Positions 46,741-59,470 are shown, counted from the stretch's first letter. The stretch: 64,000 nucleotides of DNA from Charina bottae (GCA_023362775.1 JALMGJ010000020.1:5295001-5359000), one strand, 5' to 3'. Made by a program: numbers and translations. The notes: generated from the letters alone by a model not told the origin.

Positions 46741-46856
46741 CTCCAGGGTATAGTAGGTGGTATACAAAACTCTACTAATGCAATTGTGCATCCTTGTATC
46801 CAGCAAAACTGGATGTTGATGTTGTACAGCTAGTTGAGGGCTGCTAACCTCTACCA

Positions 46857-47056
46857 CAGAGCTTTCCAAACTTTTCATGTTGGTGACACACTTTTTAGAC
46901 ATGCATCATTTCGCGACACTCTTACAGCAGGGCACAAGGCAGGCACTAGGACCTGCGTGGAATCCTGGCAGGCTCAGAGGCAGCAGCTGCCGCGACACAC
47001 CCAGATACTGCAGCCGACACACTAACGTGTCGTGACACACAGTTCGGAAAGTTCTG
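46857..47056. mobile_element. hAT-N family A, copy 1 (200 bp)
   Basis: It begins CAGAGCTTTCCAAACTT and ends CAGTTCGGAAAGTTCTG. CTCTACCA flanks it at 46849-46856 and 47057-47064. Subterminal GGTGACACAC and CGTGTCGTGACACAC blocks are shared with copies 2-4. Confidence 0.9.
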
Positions 47057-47149
47057 CTCTACCATAAGAACAGATCAAAGGCCTATTTAATCCAGAATTC
47101 TGATTTTCATAATGACCAACCAAATGCCTATTGGCAGCCCTCAAATAGG

Positions 47150-47250
47150 ACGTATTGATTGATTGATTGATTGATTGATTATGTGCCATAAGTCGTTTTC
47201 GACTCCTAGCGACTACATAGGTAGATTTTCTCCATGAAGGACATAATGAG
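47150..47250. repeat. (GATT)n and reptile interspersed-repeat fragment
   Basis: Six GATT units are followed by ATGTGCCATAAGTCG, TTTTCGACTCCTAGCGAC and TACATAGGTAGATTTTCTCC, a block I recognise as a common sauropsid repeat without being able to name the family. Confidence 0.5.
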
Positions 47251-47316
47251 GGCAGTGATACTTTTCAGCAACTTATATTCAAAGGAATTCAGCCTCTAAT
47301 CTGGAAAGTATTAGAG

Positions 47317-47444
47317 CAGGGCTTTCCAAAGTGCTGCCGCTGGCGACACACGCGCGCGTCGCCGCTTCCAGGTGGTGTGGCGACACACCACGCTGTGTGT
47401 GGCGACACACTTTTGTGTCGGGACACACAGTTTGGAAAGCTCTG
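47317..47444. mobile_element. hAT-N family A, copy 2 (128 bp)
   Basis: CAGGGCTTTCCAAAGTG...CAGTTTGGAAAGCTCTG with TATTAGAG at 47309-47316 and 47445-47452. The shortest copy: almost only the two subterminal GCGACACAC blocks remain. Confidence 0.92.
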
Positions 47445-47452
47445 TATTAGAG

Positions 47453-48295
47453 AGTAGTTGTTGAAAGCATTATTCTCTAGTAATCCTCTTTTTAAAGCCA
47501 CTTGAATTAGTGGTCATCCCTACAGTATATCTTCAAATTCAATGGTTTCATGATGTGCTGCATGAAGGAGCACTTCTTTTCCTTGTTCTTGAATGACCAT
47601 TGTTCTGCTTGATAGGATGACCTGGGTTTATTGTATAGAGGAAGGAACAACTTCTATACTTTCTGCACAGCATTGATCGACCACATTCAGTGGTGGTTGA
47701 GTTCTTTCAGTGTCCTGTGAAGCAAAGCCTAAAATCACTGGAGGCTGCTTTGCTTCAGATGTGGTTAGACAGTAAATATTTCTGCCCTTTAATGCACTGT
47801 TTTTATATAAATTGAAATAGGTGAGATTACAGTGGAATTATAGTAAATTTTCTACTGTACTGTAATTTTGGCTTAATATTTGTAATATTAGTATTCATTT
47901 ATTTGTTCAAGTAATGATTATATTAATCATTTATTTATTAATCATTAATCATTTACACTAATCATTTATAACTTTATGAAATGTAAACTGTTTATTAGCA
48001 ATAGCCCTTGAAATGATTTGGAGTGTTCTGAGAACAAACAAAACATTTTCCATCACTCACGTTGCCCAGCACATATACAGTATATGCTGCCGTTCACTTC
48101 CATTTGTCTGTTGCTGGTGGTGTTTCTATTGTATTTTAATTCATTTCATCTTATTTTATTTCTGTATTACCCTGTCTCAGGGCAGTTTATATTAAAAATT
48201 ATATAAATTTAATCCTTTAAACTGAAATAACACAGCAAAATGAATTGATTAAAATTAATAAGTGTTATACAGTTCCTTCTTGTGTGTGAGTTGTG
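47453..48295. other. Unannotated intronic sequence
   Basis: AT-rich; nothing recognised. Confidence 0.45.
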
Positions 48296-48299
48296 GCCA

Positions 48300-48905
48300 A
48301 TTCAGGAACAAGAGGTTTTGCTGTCATTCTCCTGCACCCTTGTCACCTCACAGATGATTGCAGCTCATTCCACATGAGGTTGCCCTTTAAGACCATTTGG
48401 AAACTTCAGTTGGTCCAGCATGCAGTGGCCCAAGCAGTTAAGGGTATATGTAGGTTTCCCCAAGTAATGCCACTACTGTGAGAGCTACACTGGCTGTCGT
48501 TAGCTTCAAGGTGATGATTATCACATTTCATGCCTGACATGGCTCAGGGCTTGGATATCTCAAAGGTGACATCTACACATCAGATGAGATCTAGGACAAA
48601 GGTTTGCTAAGAGTCCTATATCTGAGGGAATGTCATTTGCAGGGACCCCATGGTCAGGCCTTCTCAGGAGCAGCGTTTGAGCAACCTACCCCCAGATATG
48701 TGGACCACACCCTCGCTATTATGGCTTTCCAGAAAGGTATTTCGGGACCTTTGAAGATCCTGCTATCCCTCAATTGTGAGGCATCAAATTTTTGTTTGTC
48801 ATTATGTTACTGATTTATTATATTTTTAATTCTTTGTGTTGCTTGTAAGGGTTAGGGAGGCTTTGAAAATGGAGCAGCATGTAAGCTGAACAAACAAACA
48901 AATAA
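48300..48905 (+). repeat. Old L2/CR1-group LINE, + strand
   Basis: Words of the L2 C-terminus survive: MRLPFKTIWKLQLVQHAVAQ, GAGAGCTACACTGGCTGTCG (LRELHWLS) and CTAAGAGTCCTATATCTGAGG. It ends in an (AAAC/AAAT)n tail near 48905. Frames are destroyed. Confidence 0.6.
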
Positions 48906-49090
48906 AATTATTAAAAACCAGGAAGAAATATAGGTCTTTAAGGTTCTCTGAAAAGCTTTGAAAGAAGGTAGACCCTCTTGATGTCTACAGAGAGTCTGTT
49001 CCAAAACTTAGAGGCAGTGTCTAAGAAGGCCTGGTCTGGTGGTTCTTGCCACCACATAAACTTATGGCACCCAAACTTGGCCATTTTCTA
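48906..49090 (-). repeat. Old CR1/L2-group 3' fragment, minus strand
   Basis: CTGTTCCAAAACTTAGAGGC and GTCTAAGAAGGCCTGGTCTG are complement words of the LINE C-terminal coding end (like FWNTLP and RRAFS positions in better copies). Confidence 0.42.
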
Positions 49091-49858
49091 ATTATATTAA
49101 TCAGGAGTGTGAACAATAAGGTGTTTGGGCACAAAAGTAGTGTTTTCCATCTTATGCCAGCAGAAGACGTCTCATGATGCATAAAAGGAGATGTTGGTGA
49201 TCTGCTTTAATTGATCTGTTTTAATTGACCTGCTGCAAGACTGCCCCCTCCTGTCCAAGTGCTAGACTCTGCATCTGCATGGCCATTTTCACTGTGGCTG
49301 TCAGAGCGACTTGGCAAATTATCTTACTGGTTTTTTTTAAAAAAAAAAAATAGGTCCCATTTTTTGATGATTTCCAGTTCACAGCTCAAGATTAAAGGCT
49401 GCACCTTGGGATATTGATGGCTAGCGCTGTGTGAAATACAAGGCTCACTGCAAAGATCTTCCCGAGAGGCTCTGTGTGGCTCCTCCAGCAAAGTACTAGA
49501 GCAAATGTTTGGGGGCAGAGTTGGGCCCTGCCAGTTCCATAACAGATAGCAGCCAGACAGGGTGACAAGGCCAGATGGATTAGTATTGGCTCATAGATGA
49601 GAATCCATTTGAAGGCTACCCGGTTGGTGGTGAAGGAATTGGGGACATCAGGATGAGTGATGGCAGTGGTGGGAGTGAAGCCAGGGCAAGCCAGCCAGTG
49701 GCTGCTGAGACAAGCAGCTCAGCGTGGAAGGAATGTTGAAGCCATGGGCAGCTTGGCGGGTGCGTCAGAGCAGCACCTCTGAAAAATAAATACTATTTTT
49801 GCCATGGGAATATTGTCTAGGAGACAGAGATATCAGTATTCCTACAGCAATGGGTAAA
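49091..49858. other. Unannotated intronic sequence
   Basis: A T8A12 run at about 49331-49351 is the only structure noted. Confidence 0.45.
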
Positions 49859-49859
49859 G

Positions 49860-52690
49860 TATTTATTATTCATTCATTTTATTTATTTATGTGTGCCACA
49901 ATCAAGGAGACTCTCAGCAATTTATAATATATTCATAAACAATACAGTAAAACATCCATGGTATAATACATAAAAATAAAAATGACAATGCAAGTAACAA
50001 AATAAAACTTCAATAATACAAAATGAAGATAAGTAGTCAGCAGTTAACATATAAACAGTTACAAAATCAATAAAATTGATGGTTAGACTTTATATCCCAA
50101 TTGTTTTCCAGAATAATTATATTTTTAATAACGTCCGACCAACAACATGAAAGTTGATTGAATTCCTGGGGGAGGCTATACCAGAGCATAGTCATTGTGA
50201 CAGAAAATCAACGCCCATGTGTCTCCAAACCTCCCATTTCACAGAACTGGGGGATCAGTGGAAGTTCACAGAAGTGGGGGACCAGTGGAAGTTTCTCTCA
50301 GGACATGAGTCAGGATATTTGAAATTAGAGAAGACAGTCCTACAAGAACTTTGGTGCCAAGCCATGTAAAGCTTTAAAAGTTAAAACAGACACTTTGAAT
50401 AGCACTAGGAAACATATGAGGGACAGTGCAGGCCCCAGAGAACAGGACTCATGAACTCATGTCTGGCCATACCAGCCAACAACTGGACTGCTGCATTCTG
50501 GATCAATTGAAGCTTCAGGGTGGTCTTCAAGGCATTGACAGCATTTCTTATGCAGCTGAAAAGTATACAAACAATCTGCTTCCTTTACTCTACAAGTGTT
50601 AGAGAGGAGGTTAGAGACAGGTTGATAGTTGTCCCATTCAGATGGATCCAAGGAGGGCCTCTTCAGGAGAGGGCATACTGCAGTCTCCTTCAAGACTGAC
50701 AGCATCAGCTCCTCTTGAAGAAAGATAACCACATCCCAGATTCAATCTATCACACACATACCTGGACCCCTTGAGGAGCCAGGAGTGCCATGGTTCAAGC
50801 CCACAAGTGGTTGAAGATACTCAAAAAAACACTCATCTACTTCGGACTGCTCAGGCCAGAAAGAATCCCAGATAACATGGCAAGCTGCTGTCATGCTCAC
50901 CACACTGGACCCATGAGCAGTCAAAACGGTGAATCTGAGCAACTATCAGCAATGCGCTATGCTAACCTGCCTCTGCAGCCAGGTAGATCTACTTGTTGCT
51001 CCCTCCCCAAGAGAGAGTCGGCTACCCTAAACAAGTTTGCTGGACAACAGCCCACTGACACAATATGGGAGAAGTAATAACACTTTGTCTTCCTGATCAC
51101 TGTGGATTTGAGCTTGTATCTATGCTTTTTGTCTTCATAGAAAGATTTACTTTTCATCTTCCTCTGACAGTGGAAGCTACAGAAGCTTATCTTCTGTAGC
51201 TTCATCTCCCAGAGGTTTTTTGGTAAACCAGGGAATCATCCAGTGGGCAATTGCATCAACACCTTGAGTTGCCTTTTGTTGACAGACGGTTGTTCTGCCA
51301 AAAAGCTAAAAAAAACTCCCAAGTGCTGCCAGAAACCATATGAATCCATAAGATACAGACCAGCTTAATCAGCTCATTTACCTTATGGAGGTCTCAGGTG
51401 ACAGTCAATCTCACCTGGACTAGGAAGTGATCTGACTATGGCAACAAGCAAGTGGAAATGCTCTCCATACCAATCTGAGGGCATACCACCTCAAACTACT
51501 TCACCTCCCACACAATGTACCCATCCCATCCCAGCTCTGCCACAAATCCTGCTGGAATCTCAGCATCCCTTTGTAGGCAATATATAGATGAAATCACTGA
51601 GGGTTTTCCATCTGGACTGGCATGATTCCAGACTTCAAATACCAGGCTTCTGAAGGCAATACTGGGTTCAGACAGGACACTGCAACCTGGCACTGTGGCC
51701 CTTGCTTCTCCAAAAATATGCAGGCATAATCCCATGGGGGTCATCTAGGTAACAGTGATGCTGACCACCTCCCTTCCTGGCTCCATTCCTGTCTTCAACC
51801 TGATACTAGAAAAAATACAAACCAAGAAGTTGGTGGATCAGTTGTTTTTTGTTCCCCTCACAATGCTGATGATACACTCCAGAGAAAATCCAAATTTGAA
51901 TTCACCTCCAATACCTTCAGGTGTCATGAAAATGTCTTCTGAGGTATTATTTCTCTAGAGGCTTCAAATCTGGCCTTCTGTCCCAGCCTTATCCCCACCA
52001 GCTGCAGGGGTGAAAATGGTGGCTGCTCCATGATCTGGAAGGCTTCTACCATCCAGGTTTGTAGCTTATCTGACCAATATGTTATAGTTGGCTACTGCTC
52101 TTGCTACTTTGCTCTCCAGACAAACACACTTTGCAAATGAAATTTGACCCTGAGCAGCCACCCCCCAAAAATACTAGTTTACTGTAAATGAGGGAACAGG
52201 ACAAGGAGTCCCCAATTCCCCCAACATCCCCCCTCCACTCAGGAGAGCAATTGTGGATTGTTTTGCTGTCTGTAGATGTCACTAAGTGGAAAGGGGAAGG
52301 ATGCCAGAGATTCTACCCACTGCTGCCCTGAGATTCTCCCACTTTATAGTGTGTGCAGGAAGCATTACAGATAAGATCTATTGTCAAAGCAGGGTAAATG
52401 CAGACTGTGGAGGCAGTGCTGTTCATACCAACATGACTTTCCTCCTGACTCAAGGACTGGAGGAAAGCACATTATAGTAAACACGAGGAAGAGCCTTGAA
52501 TAACCCCAGAAACCAAAGAGGCCACTGCATTTTGAATTAACTGAAGTTTCCAGACCATGTATAAAGATTTTCTTATATGGAGTGCATTGCAGTATCCAAT
52601 GCTGGGTTACTAGATAGCTACCATGAAGACTTTTGACTCCAACCCTGACAAGGCTTCTTTGCGTGCTGACTGGGGGTGATGAAGATATCA
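49860..52690 (-). repeat. Long eroded L2/CR1-group LINE, minus strand
   Basis: Starting from a (TTTA)-like tail near 49880, minus-strand LINE words recur over 2.8 kb: CCAAGCCATGTAAAGCTTTA (complement of the KALHG region) at 50360, TGGACTGCTGCATTCTGGATC at 50480, and at 50457-50732 a frame with LLKRPSLDPSEWDNYQPVSN, the RT-entry motif also present at 7960 in the long L2. Further 5' parts, up to about 52690, are too decayed for domain calls. It may be more than one insertion. Confidence 0.55.
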
Positions 52691-52942
52691 TATTAGATCT
52701 ACAAAGTCTGTGTAGGAGGAAAAGGGAAAAGTTGCTTCCTTTCCCTTCTCATTGCTTTGAGTTTGATAAGGATTTATATACACTGAGATAATTTCAGATT
52801 TATTGCTGTAGTTTTCAAAAGGCCATTTTTCAAACAGTGGTTTACAGCTATTTCAGTAGTATTAGAAGAAAGTCAACCGATATATAGAGAGGAAAGCAGT
52901 AAGAGAATGGAATGAAAGTATGTATCCATCACTTCCAAAGTA

Positions 52943-53580
52943 TTCAAATAACTTTATTACAGCCATATGGCCAGAAAACGATATAAAACCTAAAAAGTAA
53001 GTGAATATAAATATACATATATATCAATTGACAAATAGTTTGTATAAATATAATATATATAACAAGGAATAAGAATGAAATATAGAATGTAAAAGTGAAA
53101 GGATAAAAGTACAATAATAATAGAATAAAATAATATAAAATACAAGTAAATGAATCAGAATCTTCAACTACAAGTAAGATGAATAGCACATATAAAGACG
53201 CAAAACGGGGCATCCTGGGGAGATATACTTGGGTTCTTATCAGATAAGAGGGATGACAGGTAGAAGTTGTGCACTTTGCCCAGAAATGTCCTCAGAATGG
53301 GTTGGATAAGAGTAATCTTGAAGTCCCTATAAAGAAACAACAGAGGAGCATATGGCTCAAAGACACTATTGAGCCATCCTCTCATGGGCATAGGTGCTGA
53401 TGCACTGGAGTATTCTTAATAGCATCTAAAGAGGAAAGCTGAGGGCAGTGTGTCTAGCCTGGTCAAGGCAAAAGCCCTATGAAATATCAATACTGTAATA
53501 GATGATAAGTAGGAGGCTGGCGCAAACTCTTTCGGAAGAATCCCCCAAATTATAGGACTAGACACTAGGCTTAGATTAGA
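52943..53580 (-). repeat. R4-like LINE 3' end, minus strand
   Basis: TCAAATAACTTTATTACAGCC then ATATGGCCAGAAAACG is the complement of the same 3' terminus as the R4-like LINE at 17098 (CTTTATTACAGCCTTTAGGCC). An AT-rich 3'UTR and decayed coding sequence (to about 53580) follow. Confidence 0.6.
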
Positions 53581-53950
53581 TTGAAGGTCTGTGTCCCAGG
53601 CTTGTTGCTTGAGAGTGCACCTGGCATTTTCAAAGCCATCTCTTCCAAGCGTATGTGTAGCTTGGCCAGCTCCCAGATGAAAGGAGCCATTGGATAAGGA
53701 TGGATAAATCTGACAGTGTTGCTTTCTTCCATATTTTTGTAAAAGTAATTAACTGAATAAAAACCTAACCCTGAATAAAACACCTTGTCTTGTCTTGGAT
53801 TGGTCCATTCAAAATAAATCTCATCAGCTTTCACCCAATGATCTGGATTGCTCACTTTTCTACTTGCTATAAACTGATGATCTTAACAAAGTCTTTCTCT
53901 CTCAACTCTTCATCTGTAAGAAGAAGTTCTTCACTGTACACCTTATGACA
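53581..53950. other. Unclassified sequence next to the R4-like remnant
   Basis: A 94-codon minus-strand frame (53571-53855) reads without stops but shows no motif I recognise. It may be further LINE coding sequence or chance. Confidence 0.3.
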
Positions 53951-53964
53951 GAAGTTGGTTTAAA

Positions 53965-54378
53965 TATGCACATCTGCCCATCCCATCAGATCCAGCAGAA
54001 GAGGCATACTGTGGGTCCCGTCTGTTAGGGAATTATACTTGGTGGGTCCCAGGAGGCGGGCCTTCTCTGCCACGGCGCCCGCCTTATGGAACATTCTCTC
54101 CCCCCTCCCCAAAGTGAGGTCATCCCTCCTTATTTTCCAGAAGTCCCTCAAGACCTGGCTATGTCATCAGGCCTGGGGGTCCCAGGGGACCAGTGAGATC
54201 TTGAGGTGGCTCCCTTGCTAATTTAATCTCTTGTGTGCCTTATGCTTTTAAAACTTTTTAATAATGACTTTTTTGACATGTTTATTGTTTTATATCTTCG
54301 TTGTATGCCACCCAGAGTCACTTCTTGTGAGATGGGTGGCCATATAAATTTGATATATAAATAAACAAATAAATACTG
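53965..54378 (+). repeat. L2/CR1-group LINE 3' end, + strand
   Basis: GGCGGGCCTTCTCTGCCACG and GCGCCCGCCTTATGGAACAT encode RRAFSATAPALWN. CAAGACCTGGCTATGTCATCAG follows, then a 3'UTR with GCCACCCAGAGTCAC and GAGATGGGTGGC and an (AAAT)n tail. A subfamily distinct from the 5131 copy (shorter hairpin loop), shared with 61558-61828. Confidence 0.8.
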
Positions 54379-55610
54379 AATTAGTTTACTTCTTTCCATG
54401 CAGTGAAATGCATCAGTAAAATAAATCACAGGATTGGAATCTGGTCCAATATCTGTTAGACACATTATTAGCAAATAGAGCAAAGCATGTTTTCTTCCAA
54501 TTTATTTGATATATGACCTTCAAAAAGACTTGTGATAATTTATTTCAAAGTTCCGCTGACTACATTTTCAGCACCTCATTTTGCCTGGATAACAGTGAGA
54601 GGAGAAAACAATGAAGCCGGTGCTTTCAAGTTCCCAATAAGAAGCAAAGACAGTTGGCAGGCTTCCTCTTGCTCTGCAGTTAAATATCTCTATTTAAATG
54701 CAAATTATCATCTGACACTATAAAAAATAACATAACAGGAAGCAGGTAGACATGTCAAAGTCTGTTAAAAATAACTTGTGTTTATTTTCAGGAGAGAAGG
54801 ATCAATGTGGTGGAATGTTTATTAAGAATAACATCAGCACCAAGTTTTTATTTAGATATGGCAGTTCCATGATGTATTGATTAGCGTATCATTTATGGGG
54901 CTTTCTGAAATACTATCCATCTCTGTCACTTGGGAACAGCATGACAGTATAGGTTGGCTTTCCCAAACCTGGATGTTTCCCAGATATGTGGACTCAATTT
55001 CCCTGAATTCTCAGCAATGGCTTTGCTGTCTAGAGAACCTTGGAACTTGATGGCTGAGTTGAACATCTATAGATCTCTATTTTAAAAAAATAAAGAATTC
55101 TTTAGAATATTTTCCATGTACAGTTCTGTCTGTCTGTCTGTCTGTCTATCTACTTTTGAACACATAAATCTGGTTTCAATAAAATACTGTATTCTTGAAA
55201 ACTACATCCAATTCTGTTGAATAATAACATACAGAGAAAAAGAGAGTCATTTGATTGCTAGTGATAGTCAGTGTGGAAATAAGAGGAGTGTGTACTGAAT
55301 TGGATTTGAGCCCCAAGTCAAATTGGCCCCCTGAATCAGTATGAGCAGGAAGTGGTTTCTGAATCACTGGACTAAGATCTGAGCACATCTTTTGGATTAT
55401 GTCATAATGAATTGAAAAGATTATTTAGAGCACAGCCTTATCCTAAAGTCAATGGGATTTAATTTTGCCAGAAGCATAAGATTGTACTTCAGTGGGTAGT
55501 ATTCCCAGTGACATTATGTTTCTTTGTTTTTTTTTTAACTGAATATATACTATTTGGATTGGGCAAAACTACTTTTCCTTGTATATGAGAGAGAATAGGT
55601 CCAAACAGAA
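54379..55610. other. Intronic sequence with a (CTGT)n run
   Basis: (CTGT)6 followed by CTATCTA lies at about 55124-55152. Nothing else was recognised. Confidence 0.5.
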
Positions 55611-55617
55611 TTCCAAG

Positions 55618-55840
55618 TATTTATTTATTTATTTATTTATTCATTTATTTATTTATTTATTTATTTATAGTGATATTTATACCCCGCCTATCCCCTCCCT
55701 AATGGAGGACTCTAGGCGGCTTACATTCATATATATACAATTCAAATTATACAATTCACCAAATTCAATTAACCGCGCGTGAAGGGAGGGGGGTGAGGGA
55801 ACCGACTCTACTAGGCTCCGGACTACATTTCCCAGGATAC
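55618..55840 (-). repeat. (TTTA)n plus LINE/SINE tail, minus strand
   Basis: About twelve TTTA units with one TTCA interruption precede CCCCGCCTATCCCCTCC and GACTCTAGGCGGC, the complement of a CR1/L2-group or dependent SINE tail. Confidence 0.7.
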
Positions 55841-57119
55841 CTTTATGTATTTATTCCCAATTTCTTTTACAAAATGTCTGTTAAAAGTCTTCACTGTCTA
55901 TTTTCTTACCCTCCCTCATTCCTAATAACTCCTTTTCTAAGGCAGTTTGGTGTATCTAGTTTTCTATAGAGTGCTTCAGAAGATGGTGAATAACAGTTGT
56001 CATTGTTACAGGTTAAAGTTCTGTTACTTGTGCCAGATGGTATCCCTTTCCTCTCAACCAGAATGAGCTTGCATGTCAGAACTATAATGGAAGTCTTGAT
56101 CCCAATAAACAGATGCCAGGCAATGGCAGAAAACTATATGCTGATATAAGAAAGTTTTCATAATTGCCTTAAATGAACTTTGGACCTGATGTTTTTAATG
56201 AGGTGGTTAGCATACATGTGCAACTGTTGTATAACATAATTAGTAAATTCTATCAATATTATGTTGTTGTCGTAAAGTGATGAAATTTGGTTGAATATAT
56301 ATTCTCCATGACCTGTTGGCTTCATGTGTATTTAACAAAGCATCTTCCTCTACACAGCAGAAGCATTTGGTGCTTAGTTGCAGAATTAAGGAGGCTAATT
56401 CATAACAAAACACCATTTGAAACATTTAAGCTATCTAACATGTCAAATATTTTCATGCTGTGTTTCTGTCAGGTAAAGAAAAGGAAGCCAGAGTTTAGGG
56501 TTCATCTCTGGAAATCTGGGTCACTTTTTCATTTTGTCCCAGAATTGTTGTTTGATCTCCTGGCCAAAAGTTCATGGAATCTTATGTCTTGGCATTTTTT
56601 CCTAGAAAATTTGCTTCCTTCATCATTTATGGAACTTGGGTGGGCCAAAGGAGAGTAGGAAATAAGTTTATGTTCTCTCATTTTCGGAATTCTGTAGACA
56701 TGCAGAAACAAGCCAGAGAATTTCTCATGGGGAACATCAACAAGTGAACAAATAGACAAGTTTAATAAGCAAACATGATTTTAAGGAGGTGAACAAGTCT
56801 GTATAATCTTGCATAGAAATACAGGAATATAACGTTCTCCTCAAATTATAGGCCTTGGACAGGACCAGTTACTTGGTATAACTGCAAGAAGAAAAGGGGT
56901 ACAGAGAAACTCAGTCTTTAAGAGGAGCTGTCAGAAAGTGGCTTTGCAGACAAGATGTTACAGTCTGACCATAAAGCAACTACCTGCTCTGTGTATCAAG
57001 CTGTGGCTGGTCTTCTTATCGAATATTCAATCAGTTCTGTCAGAGATGCCTCTCTACTGTCACTACCCAATGGTTTCTGGCAAAGAGAGGTTCAGATTAC
57101 ATATTAGAATAAGCATCCA
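55841..57119. other. Unannotated intronic sequence
   Basis: No repeat or gene recognised. Confidence 0.45.
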
Positions 57120-57124
57120 TTAAG

Positions 57125-57300
57125 GAAGAACAGTTTGATGGTGGGACCAATTATCCAAAGAGACGGTAGGCTCCTCTTCACTGAACGTATTCAAGCAAGG
57201 CCAGGCAGCCAGCTGTCTAGGATGCATTAATTTGGGCTGAGCAGGTCGTTGGATTCAGTGGCCTGAATGGCCTCTTCCAACATTATGATTCCACAGTTCC
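57125..57300 (+). repeat. CR1 LINE 3' end
   Basis: GCCAGGCAGCCAGCTGTC, GGATTCAGTGGCCTGAATGG and CCTCTTCCAACATTATGATT are the CR1 3' terminal blocks in sense orientation, ending near 57300, 670 bp before the second receptor exon. Confidence 0.78.
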
Positions 57301-57972
57301 AAGCAGCAGAGTAGGCTATAGCCTTCCAACAGTTTTATTTCTGAAAAATGACTCTAGAGCCGAAGACTCCAGGTGCATTATTGGAAATACTGTAAATACC
57401 TTGCTTTGGACTGGTGCTTTTCCCCAACAATCCGGTCTCCCGTTAGACATGGTTGTAATTTAAAGAAACCAAACCAAATAAAATAAAATCAGAGAGGCTG
57501 GAAGGTCCCTGGGAGGTGCCAAGGCAGGTGTCTCTAGCCGCACTGATGCTCCATCGTGAAATTTGGATTACCGGGCTTTAGGCTTTTGCCTTTTTTTCTA
57601 TCTGTAATGCCTTCTCTCTACAGTACGTTACCTTCTTTCTTATTGCTTGGCAACCTCACACAAAGATAGAGTTGGGAAAAGATCTTAATAGTTAGGCATT
57701 TAAATTTCTACAATAGCCATCTAAGACAAAATGGTGCAATCAGGATCCATAGTTCTATTATACTTTACCTTTAATTCATATATATGAAACATGGCAGATT
57801 TTCTAAGGAACCCCTTTTCTTGCCTATCATACAATAGTGGTAAAACATAACAATCTCATAAAAATGCTATAGTAGATTACCTTAAGGAGTTGTTCTGGGA
57901 TGAAGCTTAAAGGCACTGAAGAAAACAGGCTGTGAATCATCTCTTAATATTTTTTTTCTACTCTTTCTAAAG
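57301..57972. other. Intron end before the second exon
   Basis: No repeat recognised. The T-rich tract at about 57946-57968 serves the acceptor at 57972. Confidence 0.5.
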
Positions 57973-58038
57973 GTGGACAGTGTCACAAGTCCTGTGGAAA
58001 CCGATGCTGGGGACCTTTAGCAGATCAGTGCCAGAGTT
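57973..58038 (+). CDS. ERBB4: ERBB-family receptor exon (ERBB4-like, exon 5 equivalent)
   Basis: This 66-bp exon lies between a T-rich tract ending CTAAAG (57967-57972) and GTAAGT at 58039. It is phase 1 at both ends, so it joins the 11030-11164 exon in frame and completes the split Cys codon. The product reads CGQCHKSCGNRCWGPLADQC plus QS: six cysteines spaced like the opening furin-like module of domain II, with the hallmark CHKSC and RCWGP motifs. As I recall, ERBB3 and ERBB4 have 66 bp here whereas EGFR and ERBB2 have 69 bp. Together with the 135-bp preceding exon this points to ERBB4. Domain II contains the dimerisation region of these cell-surface receptors. The following exon (Cys-rich continuation) is not visible up to 64000, so the next intron exceeds 5.9 kb. 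Confidence 0.82.
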
Positions 58039-59470
58039 GTAAGTATATTTGAATAAGAAAAGATTGTGAGAAGGAAAAATTAATACAAACCAGCATTCAT
58101 GCTGTTGACCTATTATCAACAACTTTTTATCAAATAATTATGCGATGAAAGTTTTTTTTCTCGCTAACATAACCTTACTATGATATGGAAGTAAGCAATA
58201 CAGTCCTGGAGTAGTCAGACTGTGCCATACATTCAGACTTGAACCTTTTTTTTTAATGAAAAAGTAATGGAAATAAAACTATCCCACAGTCTTTCTACCT
58301 GATTTTCCAGGAGTTTTTTTTCACTTAGGCAAGTATCCATAATGGAATTTCCACCCACCACCTGAAGTCAAACAGCCTACTCAGGAATCGTCAGAAGTTC
58401 TCCATAACTAGAAACTACACAGGGAGCAGCAAGATCTCAACATAATGTATCACTTGTGTTGCCCCTAGATATCATCACAATGGCTTTGAAGTCTGCATCA
58501 TGAAAGCTTCTACATGTATGATTGCTCACATACATATAGGATTCCATCTTGCTGGAATCACTGTAAAACTCAAGTCCTTAGTAACATGAATAACATAGCA
58601 TCATTGAAATCTTCATGGTTATAGACACAAATGCTGGAAAATTGGAGGATAAAAGGAGATATGTGGTTGGCATGCATACCAAAATGTTTAAAGGTTTGGA
58701 CCCAATATACATGCTGAATGAATGTTGAGCTGAAGAATGGTACAAAGAAAAGGGGACAAATCGTGGCAGCATAGGCAAGAACTTTGACTCCAACTTTGAA
58801 TTCTCAGGATATAAATAAAAGAGCTTGGCTGGTGAGCCACTGGAACCGTGGCCACAACAACTTGTGACATGCCTAGTAGACAATGATATCATGTAGTTCA
58901 ATTCATAAGGTGACTCCTGTTGACTATATTTTCTAGAAAGATTTTTTGTTTGTGGCAGTGCAATTTGGTGCTGAAGAATGAAATTAAATTGTAGTTGCGG
59001 CAAAATAATGAGTGAAAAAATGATTAATCCAGAGATCTGAATAAAGTGATTGATTTATTCAGTGACCTGTATCAGTCAGGACCTTGAAAAAGATCCTTAA
59101 ATAAATCACTAGAAATTAATTTTCTGAATTAGTTTATTTTTCAAGCCCTTTTACCACATTCCCAAACTTAAAAGAAGACTTAACTGAAAAACTCCCAAAA
59201 TTAATTGACAAATAGTAACAGAAATCAAGCATGATAGAATCCAAGTACTGGAGAATAAACTAATATAATTTTGCTGAAATCAAAACAACAAAGTATTATA
59301 CAATATTTAATTTATGAAGACATACTAAACATATTGATGGAAAACATTTATAACTTGATTTGCCTTTGAAAAAGGCAGTTTATAAAATCAGACAAAATAT
59401 TCCACACTGAAAAGATCCTATCCCCGGTGGTCATCAATTTGTCCGTAGAAAGTGGCAGATCAAGCAGCCA
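58039..59470. other. Start of the following intron
   Basis: No next receptor exon found. A 141-codon minus-strand frame (58578-59003) lacks a recognisable domain. A 9-bp inverted repeat CTGAATAAA/TTTATTCAG lies at about 59038-59063. Confidence 0.45.

Noticed and set aside
47156..47180. (GATT)n as a regulatory element
   Set aside because: A short simple repeat with no supporting context.
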